Shown here one piece after another: positions 1 through 7,900 of a DNA stretch of 8,835 bases. Origin of the DNA: JBKHDT01 sp049974825 (GTDB lineage Bacteria > Pseudomonadota > Gammaproteobacteria > Halothiobacillales > Halothiobacillaceae); the NCBI GenBank assembly GCA_049974825.1, contig JBNGDJ010000098.1:1-8835 (forward strand), written 5' to 3'. Position 1 is the first letter of the stretch; every line of letters begins with the position of its first letter. Made by a program: the position numbers and the translations under genes. Under the pieces are notes generated by a model that saw nothing but the letters and a program-made list of their open reading frames with translations, did no database searches and was not told the origin of the DNA.

Positions 1-48
1 GAAATGAGTACGCACCTGAAAACGCTGGCCGCCCGGTTCCGGTACTGA
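1..48 (+). CDS. C-terminal end of an upstream protein (partial), possibly a chemotaxis receptor
   Basis: The first frame of the window reads EMSTHLKTLAARFRY and then a TGA stop at 46-48. The gene starts outside the window. A short amphipathic tail ending in Leu-x-x-Leu-(Ala/Val)-x-x-Phe-Arg is typical of the extreme C-terminus of methyl-accepting chemotaxis proteins, which is the only basis for the suggestion. Codon use is GC-rich like the rest of the window. Fifteen residues are too few for a firm assignment, and the open frame could be chance. A small inverted repeat, CCCG-aca-CGGG (49-59), follows the stop directly, but it has no T-run. Confidence 0.35.
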   Translation, partial: EMSTHLKTLAARFRY

Positions 49-69
49 CCCGACACGGGCATGCCTTGA

Positions 70-250
70 GGAAACTCTGCACAAGGCCATCCTTAGGCTT
101 CGTGGGCTGACGCCAGCTCTAACGCGTCAGCTGCCGGAGCCCGAGTTCAGACACGCCCGGGCCACGCTCCGCAATTCAATGACTTGCGCCATTGTGCGGC
201 AGGGCATCCATGCCCCAATCGGGAATCTGAAGCATTCGTGCAGAGTTTCC
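70..250 (+). repeat. MITE-like non-coding element, copy 1
   Basis: A 181-bp segment is bounded by perfect 13-bp terminal inverted repeats, GGAAACTCTGCAC at 70-82 and its reverse complement at 238-250. It matches the reverse complement of 4746-4933 along its whole length. A 23-base block (121-143) and a 19-base block (183-201) are identical to the other copy, and so is 203-215. Inside it a hairpin can form: CCGCA 169-173 with TGCGG 195-199, and CAATG 177-181 with CATTG 190-194. No credible coding frame is present. Non-coding DNA with matched ends and more than one copy is what a miniature inverted-repeat transposable element looks like. The ends recall those of IS5-type elements, but I cannot confirm the family and see no clean target duplication. 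It begins 22 bases after the upstream stop codon and ends 7 bases from the end of the pump gene, so its hairpin may also help to end transcription. Confidence 0.75.
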
Positions 251-257
251 CTGACGT

Positions 258-3200
258 TTACATCTTCGCATCCCCGCTGGCGCGTGCCTGCTCGGCCAGC
301 CGTCGGGCCTGATCACCCGGTGCACCGGCAAACCGGCCAATCAGATAGTAGGCCGACGGGATCACCAGGAGAGTAAACACCGTCGCGAACAGGATGCCGG
401 AGAGAATGACGATCCCCAGCACGTATCGGCTTTCGGCCCCCGGGCCAAAGGCATAAACGAGCGGCAGCGCCCCGATCATGGTGGTCATGGCGGTCATGAG
501 CACGGGGCGCAGACGCAGACGCGCTGCCTCGACTGTCGCCTCGCGGATATTCCGACCCGCGTCACGCAGCTGGTTGGCAAACTCGACAATGAGAATGCCG
601 TTCTTGGCCGCCAGGCCGATCAGCATCACGATGCCGATCTGCGAGTAGATATTCAGGCTCTGCCCGGTCCAGTACAGTCCGAGCAGGGCTCCGGCCACCG
701 CCAGCGGCACGGTGAGCATGATCACCAGCGGATGGATAAAGCTCTCAAACTGGGCAGCCAGGACGAGGAACACCACCGCCAGCGCCAGCAGGAACACGAA
801 GATCACCGCCCCGCCCGCCTGCTTGTATTCCAGCGATTCGCCCTTGTAGTCGATGCGTGCCGACTCCGGCAACTCGGTGGCGGCGATCTGTTCCAGCCGA
901 TCCAGTGCCTGTCCCAGGGTATAGCCGTCGGAAACGGAGGCGGACAGCGTGACCGCCCGAGCCCGATTGTAGCGATTGAGCTCCGGCGAGGTGGAGGTCT
1001 CCTCGATCTGGACCAGGTTCGACAGCGGGACCAGTTCGCCACTGCGGTCGGAGCGCACGAAAACGTTCTGGATGTCCTGCGGGCTGCGACGTTGTTCAAC
1101 ATCGCCTTCCAGCCGCACGTCGTATTCCTCCCCCCGGTCGGTAAAGGTGGTGACGGTGCGGTAGTTCAGCATGGCCTCCAGCGTGCGGCCAATGGTTTCC
1201 ACCGACACGCCCAGGTCACCGGCCCGCTCGGTGTCGATGGTCACCAGCAGCTGCGGCTTGGTTTCCTTGAGATCCGAGTCCAGCGGACCCAGTTCAGGAT
1301 ACTCGGCGGCCTTCTCGATCATGATGTCGCGCCAGGCGATCAATTCTTCGTACGTGCTGCCCCCAAGCACGAACTGCACCGGGTCACCCAGACGCCGGCC
1401 GCCCAGGCCCTGACGCATCACCGTGCCAATGCGCAGCCCGGGCAGGTCTGACAGACGCTGACGCACTTCTGCCATGATCTGCCAGGCACTGCGATCCCGG
1501 TCGTTCCAGTGCTCCAGCACGATGATCACGATGCCATTGTTGGCAATCTCGGTATTCCCGAACCCCCGCGGCGTGCGAATCAGCAGCCGATCGATCTCGC
1601 CCGAGTCGACCAGGGGCATCAGGCGAGACTCGATATCGAGCATCTTTCCGCGCATGGCCGTATAGCCGGTTCCCTGCTCCGCGGTCGCGAACACGAAAAA
1701 TGCGCCGCGATCTTCCTGCGGCGCGTACTCGTCGGGAATGTGCTCGAACAGGGTGAACATCAGAAAGAACACGCCGACCAGCGCAAGCAACACCAGCGCA
1801 GAGACTTTCAGCAGGTGATGCACCAAGACGCCGTAGCCGCGCTCAAGCAGGCCGAAGAACGAGGAGATCAGCCGGGCAAATCCGCCGGTTTCCCGCTTGA
1901 GTAGAGCGGCACACATCACCGGGGACAGGGTCAGGGCCACCAGGCTGGAAAAGGCCACGGCCGCCGCCATCGCAAAGGCGAACTCGGTAAACAGCCGACC
2001 GATGTTTCCCTCAAGGAAGGCCAGCGGAACAAACACCGAGATCAACACCAGGGTGGTGGCGACAATCGCAAACCCGACCTGTTTCGATCCGCGAAAGGCG
2101 GCCAGCAGCGGCGGCTCGCCCTGCCCGATGCGTCGGTCGATGTTCTCAAGCATGACGATGGCATCGTCCACCACCAGCCCGATCGCCAAAACCAGGGCCA
2201 GCAGGGTCAACAGATTGATCGAGAAGCCCAGGGCATGAAGCACCATAAAGGAGGCGATCAGGGAAATCGGCACGGTCACCGCCGGCACCAGCGTGGCGCG
2301 CAGGCTGCCGAGAAACAGAAAGATCACGAACACCACGGCCACGCCAGCAATCGCCAGTGTCGTGTACACCTCGGCAATGGCCCCTTCGACAAACACCGAG
2401 GAGTCGTAACTGTCCAGCAGCTCGGTGCCTTCCGGCAGGATCTGGCGAATGCGCTCGGCCTCGGCCTTGGCCAGGCGGGCGACCTCAAGGGTGTTGGCCG
2501 TAGACTGCTGGATAATGCCGAGGCCGACCTGCGGCACGGTATTACCCCGCAGGTCATTTCGGTCATCCTCCGCGCCAATGGCCACGTTCGCCACTTCTCC
2601 GAGGCGAACCAGGTGCCCGTCGCCCCCCTCGGCAATGACCATGCGCTCGAAGCTTTCGACATCCCGGAAACTGCGATCAACGCGCACGGTCAGCTCGCGC
2701 TCGATCGACTCCACGCGCCCGGCCGGCAGTTCCACGTTTTCGCGGCGCAGAGCCTGTTCCACGTCCTGCACCGTCAGACCACGCGCCGCCAGTGCCTGAC
2801 GGTCCAGCGTGATTCGCAGTGCCGGACGCTTCGCGGCGCCGACCCGCACCAGGGCCACACCGTCCAGCACCGAGAATCGGTCGACCAGGTAACGCTCGGC
2901 ATAATCGGTCAGCGCCAGTCGGTCCATGGTGGTGCTGGCCAGGTTGAACCACATGATCACGTCGGCATTTGCATCGGCCTTGGTCACCTGCGGCGGGTCT
3001 GCCTCGTCCGGCAGCGCGCGAATCACGCGCGAAATCGCCTCGCGCACATCGTTGGCTGCCGCGTCGATGTCCTGGTCGATATGAAACTCGATGGTCACCC
3101 GCGACCGGCCATCTGCGCTTGAGGACTGCATCCACTTGATGCCCTCGACCCCGCTGACGCGATCCTCGATGGGCCGCGTAATCTGGTTCTCGACAATCTG

Positions 3201-3368
3201 CGCGCTGGCCCCCGGATAGTCAGTCGTGATCGACACCACGGGCGGGTTGATGTCTGGGTACTCACGCAGGGACAGACGGTCCATGCTCATCAGACCAAAG
3301 ACGACCAGCAGCAGGCTGAAGACCGAAGCGAGTACCGGCCGCTTGACGGCAATTTCCGACAGAATCAT
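258..3368 (-). CDS. RND (HAE-1 family) multidrug efflux pump, inner membrane permease
   Basis: This is a 1036-residue proton-driven export pump of the AcrB/MexB class, close to AcrB in length (about 1049). It should work as an inner membrane trimer that takes hydrophobic or amphipathic compounds from the periplasm or membrane and passes them to an outer membrane channel. TM1 lies at about 10-28. A first porter region follows (about 35-330), then TM2-6 (about 338-490), a second periplasmic region (about 550-850) and TM8-12 (about 852-1015). The proton relay residues are present: the Asp pair D401-D402 in TM4 (GLVVDDAIVMLEN) and K922 in TM10 (AAKNGILIVEF), equivalent to AcrB D407/D408 and K940. 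The start is set by an SD-like GGGGAG (complement of 3377-3382) 8 bases upstream. ATG overlaps the stop of the fusion protein gene by 4 bases, so the two are translationally coupled. The N-terminus (MILSEIAVKRPVLASV) resembles proteobacterial pumps that pair with lipoprotein fusion partners. Substrates cannot be told from sequence. No outer membrane factor follows it. Confidence 0.97.
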   Translation of the reverse strand: MILSEIAVKRPVLASVFSLLLVVFGLMSMDRLSLREYPDINPPVVSITTDYPGASAQIVENQITRPIEDRVSGVEGIKWMQSSSADGRSRVTIEFHIDQDIDAAANDVREAISRVIRALPDEADPPQVTKADANADVIMWFNLASTTMDRLALTDYAERYLVDRFSVLDGVALVRVGAAKRPALRITLDRQALAARGLTVQDVEQALRRENVELPAGRVESIERELTVRVDRSFRDVESFERMVIAEGGDGHLVRLGEVANVAIGAEDDRNDLRGNTVPQVGLGIIQQSTANTLEVARLAKAEAERIRQILPEGTELLDSYDSSVFVEGAIAEVYTTLAIAGVAVVFVIFLFLGSLRATLVPAVTVPISLIASFMVLHALGFSINLLTLLALVLAIGLVVDDAIVMLENIDRRIGQGEPPLLAAFRGSKQVGFAIVATTLVLISVFVPLAFLEGNIGRLFTEFAFAMAAAVAFSSLVALTLSPVMCAALLKRETGGFARLISSFFGLLERGYGVLVHHLLKVSALVLLALVGVFFLMFTLFEHIPDEYAPQEDRGAFFVFATAEQGTGYTAMRGKMLDIESRLMPLVDSGEIDRLLIRTPRGFGNTEIANNGIVIIVLEHWNDRDRSAWQIMAEVRQRLSDLPGLRIGTVMRQGLGGRRLGDPVQFVLGGSTYEELIAWRDIMIEKAAEYPELGPLDSDLKETKPQLLVTIDTERAGDLGVSVETIGRTLEAMLNYRTVTTFTDRGEEYDVRLEGDVEQRRSPQDIQNVFVRSDRSGELVPLSNLVQIEETSTSPELNRYNRARAVTLSASVSDGYTLGQALDRLEQIAATELPESARIDYKGESLEYKQAGGAVIFVFLLALAVVFLVLAAQFESFIHPLVIMLTVPLAVAGALLGLYWTGQSLNIYSQIGIVMLIGLAAKNGILIVEFANQLRDAGRNIREATVEAARLRLRPVLMTAMTTMIGALPLVYAFGPGAESRYVLGIVILSGILFATVFTLLVIPSAYYLIGRFAGAPGDQARRLAEQARASGDAKM

Positions 3369-4435
3369 GCGCCGGACTCCCCGTCGACAACCTCGCCATC
3401 GCGCTCAACCACTTTCATGCGCGCCCCGGGCCGCAGAAGCAGCATGCCCTCAGTCACGATCACGTCCCCCGCTTGCAGGCCGGAGAGCACCTCGACCCGC
3501 CCCGGCATGCGCCGGCCAATCTCGACCTGCGCACGCTCAAAGGTCTTGTCGTCAACAAAGCGGTACACGAACTGTCTCTGCCCGGAAGGAATCACCGCCT
3601 CTTCGGGTACGGACAATGCCTGGTTTCGATCCATGACCAGCGACAGGGTCAGGAGCATGCCCGGTTTCAGGCGCCCGTCCTCGTTTGGAAGCTCCGCGCG
3701 CAAGGTCACCGCCCGCGTGCCCGGCTCAACCCGGCTGTCTACCTGGATCACCCGGCCGCGGAATACCTCATCAGGATAGGCCCGGCTGTGGGCCTCGATT
3801 GGCAGACCTTCAGAAAGCCGGGCCAGGTAAACCTCCGGCACCGTAAAGTCCAGGTGCATGACCCGGGTATCATCCAGCGTGGTAATGACGGTGCCCGGCG
3901 TGACCAGCGCACCGGGGCTGATCTCCCGTAGGCCCAGCACCCCGTCGAAGGGCGCCGTGATTACCCGCTCGCCCACCCGGGCCTGGGCGGCCATGAGACG
4001 GGCACGGGCCTCCTCCACTGCCGCCTGCTGATTGTCGAGGCTCTGCTTTGAAACCAGATTCCGCGACACCAGCCCCTCGATTCGCCGCAGCTCGCGCTGT
4101 TCGGTTTCCAGATTGACGCGGGCCTCCTCCAGCTTGCCGAACTCCTCGCCCCCAGCCAGCCGAACCAGCGGCTGCCCCTGTTCGACACGCTCGCCGTCCT
4201 CGAAGTCAATCTCGACCACCCGATCGGTCACCAAGGCCGTGATCTCCACCGACTCCCGGGCCCGGGTGGTACCCAGCGCCTCGACCCGGGTCGTGAACTC
4301 TTCCGGCTGCACCGTGGAAATTGCCACGGGAACCGGCGGCGGCGTGCGTGCCGATGACGTCTTTTCCTGCTCCAGACAGCCAGCCAGCCCCAGCAGGGCG
4401 CCTCCCAACACAAGAATAGGCACGAGATTTTTCAT
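3365..4435 (-). CDS. RND efflux periplasmic adaptor (membrane fusion protein), lipoprotein
   Basis: This 356-residue periplasmic adaptor should link the downstream RND pump to an outer membrane channel. The start at 4435 gives a textbook lipoprotein signal, MKNLVPILVLGGALLGLAGC, with lipobox LAGC and acylated Cys20. A longer frame reaches 4651, but its extra 72 residues are not signal-like, and AGAGGAG lies 10 bases before 4435. In order, the mature protein has a Pro-rich linker (about 30-40) and the first half of the lipoyl/barrel-sandwich domain (about 50-95). An alpha-helical hairpin rich in Glu, Arg and Ala (about 97-150) follows. The second lipoyl half comes next (about 155-185, with the family motif ITAPFDGVLGLREISPGALV), then a beta-barrel domain (about 190-270) and a membrane-proximal domain to the C-terminus. 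The gene ends inside the start of the pump gene (ATGA). The residue after Cys20 is Leu, not Asp, so there is no classic inner-membrane retention signal. No regulator gene is adjacent in the window. Confidence 0.96.
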   Translation of the reverse strand: MKNLVPILVLGGALLGLAGCLEQEKTSSARTPPPVPVAISTVQPEEFTTRVEALGTTRARESVEITALVTDRVVEIDFEDGERVEQGQPLVRLAGGEEFGKLEEARVNLETEQRELRRIEGLVSRNLVSKQSLDNQQAAVEEARARLMAAQARVGERVITAPFDGVLGLREISPGALVTPGTVITTLDDTRVMHLDFTVPEVYLARLSEGLPIEAHSRAYPDEVFRGRVIQVDSRVEPGTRAVTLRAELPNEDGRLKPGMLLTLSLVMDRNQALSVPEEAVIPSGQRQFVYRFVDDKTFERAQVEIGRRMPGRVEVLSGLQAGDVIVTEGMLLLRPGARMKVVERDGEVVDGESGA

Positions 4436-4445
4436 CGAGGCTTGG

Positions 4446-4452
4446 CTCCTCT
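4446..4452 (-). promoter_or_regulatory. Ribosome binding site of the adaptor gene
   Basis: On the minus strand AGAGGAG stands 10 bases before the ATG at 4435. It is a strong match to the anti-SD sequence. Together with the lipoprotein signal that begins at this ATG, it decides the start against the longer frame that opens at 4651. Confidence 0.75.
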
Positions 4453-4745
4453 GGGTGTTTTGTCGCCCGGCTCCACAAGCCGACTTGGGCGCGCATTCGG
4501 CAGGTTCCGGGACAATGTGGAATGTTCGGTGTGTGCAAGGATTCAATAACCGACTAAGTGTACAGCGACCCGGCCGCCCCTGCCCGGGTTCCCAAAGCCC
4601 CATGCCATGAACGGTACTCATGCAATTTCGCGCCAGGTGCGAATTACCCAAACCGACTCAGAGCAGCCTGAGAAATGGCCGCTTCAATGCTAAGGCCGAG
4701 GCAACGCCCGGTTTGCCGAACCCGAAGATCTGAACTACAAATAAT

Positions 4746-4933
4746 GAAATCTCTGCACGATTGCAGAAATTCGCCTGCAGGGCATGGATGCCTTGCCGCA
4801 CAATGGCGCAAGCCATTGACAAACCATTTAATTGCGGAGGCCGGCCCGGCCATACTGAACGCGGGCTCCGGCAGCTGACGCGTTTGACTGGCTTCAGCCC
4901 ACGGGCCCTGGAATGACTTTTTGCGAAGTTGCC
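4746..4933 (-). repeat. MITE-like non-coding element, copy 2 (inverted relative to copy 1)
   Basis: This 188-bp segment is the reverse-complement relative of 70-250. Identical blocks are 4862-4884 (to 121-143) and 4794-4812 (to 183-201). The inner end, GAAATCTCTGCAC at 4746-4758, keeps the terminal repeat with one extra T. The outer end (about 4921-4933, TTGCGAAGTTGCC) is more decayed, so the copy no longer has matching ends. An 8-base or so insertion relative to copy 1 lies near 4819-4832. The internal hairpin is kept: CCGCA 4796-4800 with TGCGG 4833-4837, and CAATGG 4801-4806 with CCATTG 4813-4818. It lies between two divergent genes, so it may have brought or displaced promoter elements. 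It is more diverged and so probably old. Confidence 0.72.
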
Positions 4934-4993
4934 CAGTGGAATTCCCGAACTCCCGCAAGTGCGCCGCCCTGCAAGCAACAAGGTCCGTGACTC

Positions 4994-7900
4994 ATGAACA
5001 AATCGAGATGGCAAACGCCTGTGCTGATTCTTGCGCTGGCGCTGTGGATGCCAGGCCTGTCTCTTGCCGAGACCGCAGCAAAACCCGACAGTGGCGTATC
5101 CGCAGCATCGGACCGGGTTTCACCCACCCCACAGCGGGCTGGGGACGAGGACGAGGCACTGCGCGGCCTGGCGCAGGAAGGGGCGCTCACCGTACGGGCG
5201 CTGATTGCCTACGATCGGCTGCCGGCGTCGGCCCGCGGCGAGATTCTGGGGCTGCGTGGCCAGGGCACCGATATCCTGGGAGCGGATCTCAATGCGGTTG
5301 AGCAGCTGCTGAGCGAGCACGGCGAGACTCTGAGCCCCGCTCAGCGCAATGCCGTGGAGCAGATCCGCCAGACACTGCAGTCGATTTCATCCGAAACGGC
5401 CAGCGACCAGGCCGTGGCTGCTCCTGCGACGGAACCGGATTCAGCGGGCGCTCTGCCGCCCGTTCCGCCCATCCAGATGCCCCCGGCCATTGACCCGGTC
5501 GCCATCGGACAGCAGCAGTACGCCGGCCTGATCAGTACGGCCGAGGAGGCCATGCGGGCCTTGGCCGGCCCACTGTCAAAAGCCGAGCAGGCGCAATTCG
5601 ACACCAGATGGAGCCGATACCGGGACTTCCCCAGCGCGGAAATCGAAGAGTATTTTCGTCAGGCCACGCCCCTGCTCGCCGAACTGGTCAATCTCAACGA
5701 AGCCCTGGCAATCGCCTCGGCCGAGTTCGACTTCGCCTGGGAAGAGGCCATGATCGCGGCCGAATACGAGAGCGAAAGGGACGCGGCCATCGGGCTGTCG
5801 ATGGCCGCCCGCCAGCGGGACCTGATCCGCGGGATGAAGGAACGGGCCGACGAGATCGCCGCCGCACTCTCGGCGCTGGGCGACGCGCCAGACCCGGTTG
5901 CAGCACAGGAACAAGCCGCGCGCCGCCATGCCGAGGCCGTCCAGGTCGTTCGCGAGCTGAGTCCGCAGTCCCCGCTGGAGGGGGTCTGGGTCGGTCACGA
6001 GCGGGTGGTGAAGGTCGGGCAGAAAGGAGACGGGTGGATTGACGGCATCCTCTCGGACCCCCTGCTTTTCGTGGTCTACGACGCCGGAGAACCTGGTGCG
6101 CCTGACTACCGCGCCCTGCTGCTGAACAACGAGGATCCGGAAGAAGTCGCGCGCGACGGCGACATACCCTACGTGGATTTTCTGCCGATCACCGGGGATG
6201 ACGGGAATTATCCCGCCCTGCTCCCGGGCTTCCAGGATGGCCGGCTTGCCTTCTTTCACACGGTCGTGGACGGGGAAGATGAATGGGAACTGACGGTCGA
6301 AGCCCGGCAGGTGTCGGGCACGACGGCAAGCTACCCGCCCATGGTCCGGCGCGACACAGTCGAGCAGGCCTTTGCGAAGACGCTGGCGCGAATCCAGGAA
6401 GAGCGCGAACAGATCCAGGCCGAGGAAGCGGCCCGCAAGCAGGCAGCCGAAGCGGCGGAATCGAATCGGGATCCGAGCGCACCGGTGGACACCGAGGCAC
6501 TGATGGCCAATATCATGGCCGGGCTGCAGGGCGACATGGACCGATCAAGTGAACTGGTCGGACTGGGTTTTGAAGAATCGGTTGCCGAGAGCACGCTCGA
6601 AGATTTTCACCGTCAGTACCGCTGGACCACGCCATTCATCGAGGCAGCCGATGAATGGCTGCGGGCTCGACGCTTCGGCGAGAACATCGAGCAGGATCGC
6701 CAGACCTTTCTGGCCATGCTCAAGCCACGCATTGCGGCCATCGAACCGAGCAATCAAACAGCTCAACCGACGCTTGCGGAACCGACCATCGACGAGGACA
6801 CCGCGGCCCAGGATGCGGCCCGCGAGGCAGCCGAGAAAGAGGAGCAGCTCAAGCGCGAGCGCATTGCCTTCCACGAGGCCAATATCCGGATCGTGCAGCG
6901 GAATCTTGAGCGGGACCGGGCTGAGCTGGCCGAGGAAACCGATCCGGACCGGCGTGCCCAGCTGCGCTTTCGGATTGTTACCGCGCAATCGGACATTCAG
7001 TCAGAACAGGACCGAATCGCATCCATCCAGACCGGCAAGACCGTCCACAGCCGCACGGTCTTTGACGACTATGCGCACGACGTGATGATTCACAACATCC
7101 GCCGAACGCAGCAGGAAATGCAGCAGTTCGAGCGTACGCAACAGGCCCTGTACCGGCTGGCCGGCATGATGCCTGAGGATGAGGCTGACAACATGCGCGC
7201 CTTCATCGACCGACAGATCACACCCGACATGCTGGCCAGTCGGGATCAGGCGGCACTGAGGCAGATCGCAAAGGTCGTCGGTCGCCGCGTGCAGGGCTAC
7301 CACCAGCAGCAGGAAGCGGCAGCTGAAGAGGAAGCGGCCTGGGCGATGTTTGGCGAAGAGGCTGCCACCAACATCAAGACGGCTGCCGACCAGAGCCTGA
7401 TGGTGCTCTCCATGGCGGGCGGGCAGCCCGTGGAAACGGCCTATATCGCCGTCACCGGTTACATTGAGGCCGGGCCCGCCGAGGCCGCCATGCGGGCAGC
7501 CAGCAGTTTCGGGGGCCGGGCCGCGATTGCCGTGGAAGCGTTGCGCGGTTACCAGGACGGGGGCCTTGAAGGGGCCGCGAAGCGCGCCGCGGTTGCCTAT
7601 GCCATGGCCAAGGGCATGGAATACGGGATGAAAAAGGTCATGGCCAGGGGGACCCCAACAGGGGGCGCTGATGCCCCGAGCAGGACCGCCTCACCCGCTC
7701 GTCCCCTGCCGGATGCATCAGACGCCGCGCAGATTGCCAGCCGGGTGGACGTGGACGAACAGCGCGCCCTCGCCGCCTTCAAGCGTGCCCGAAAGCAGGG
7801 CGAAGAGCTGGTCAGTGACCTGCAACAGGCCCAGGCCCGGGTGGCCGCCGCGGCCGCCGCCGGACGGCCGGCGGAAGAGCTCATCGAACTGCAGGGCCGG

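Larger units (their letters stand above)
4436..4993. other. Divergent intergenic region (558 bp)
   Basis: This gap separates the adaptor gene (minus) from the large exported protein (plus), so it must hold promoters for both. The part next to the adaptor gene, 4453-4745, contains no gene I can support. It has a GC-rich inverted repeat, ACCCGG 4568-4573 with CCGGGT 4584-4589. It also has a loose dyad, TCGGT 4526-4530 with ACCGA 4549-4553, that could be an operator but is too short to call. I found no convincing -35/-10 pair on either strand. The stretch 4746-4933 is the second copy of the MITE-like element. The last 60 bases before the large gene carry a weak AAGG (4980-4983), 10 bases ahead of its ATG. 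Confidence 0.6.

Noticed and set aside
179..376. Small + strand frame starting inside the element (65 residues)
   Set aside because: It runs from the repeat into the antisense of the pump gene. The similar peptide (AIVRQGIHA) in the other copy only reflects the shared repeat DNA.
2235..3122. Long + strand open frame (295 residues) opposite the pump gene
   Set aside because: It lies wholly antisense to a well-conserved RND gene, its translation is low-complexity His/Gln/Arg/Gly without domains, and long antisense frames are expected at this GC content.
4436..4651. Upstream extension of the adaptor gene by 72 residues
   Set aside because: The extension has no signal character and would bury a complete lipoprotein signal. 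The SD-like AGAGGAG before 4435 supports the shorter form.
4816..4821. TTGACA, a perfect -35 box upstream of the large gene
   Set aside because: No acceptable -10 box lies 16-18 bases downstream (the region is GGCCGG-rich), and CATACT at 4851-4856 is too far away.
70..4933. A currently active composite transposon
   Set aside because: There is no transposase gene, no matching target duplication at the outer flanks, and the outer end of copy 2 is degraded.
4658..5014. Small minus strand frame (118 residues) spanning copy 2 of the element
   Set aside because: It crosses the repeat and the start of the large + strand gene, has no good ribosome site, and its only similarity is to the repeat in copy 1.
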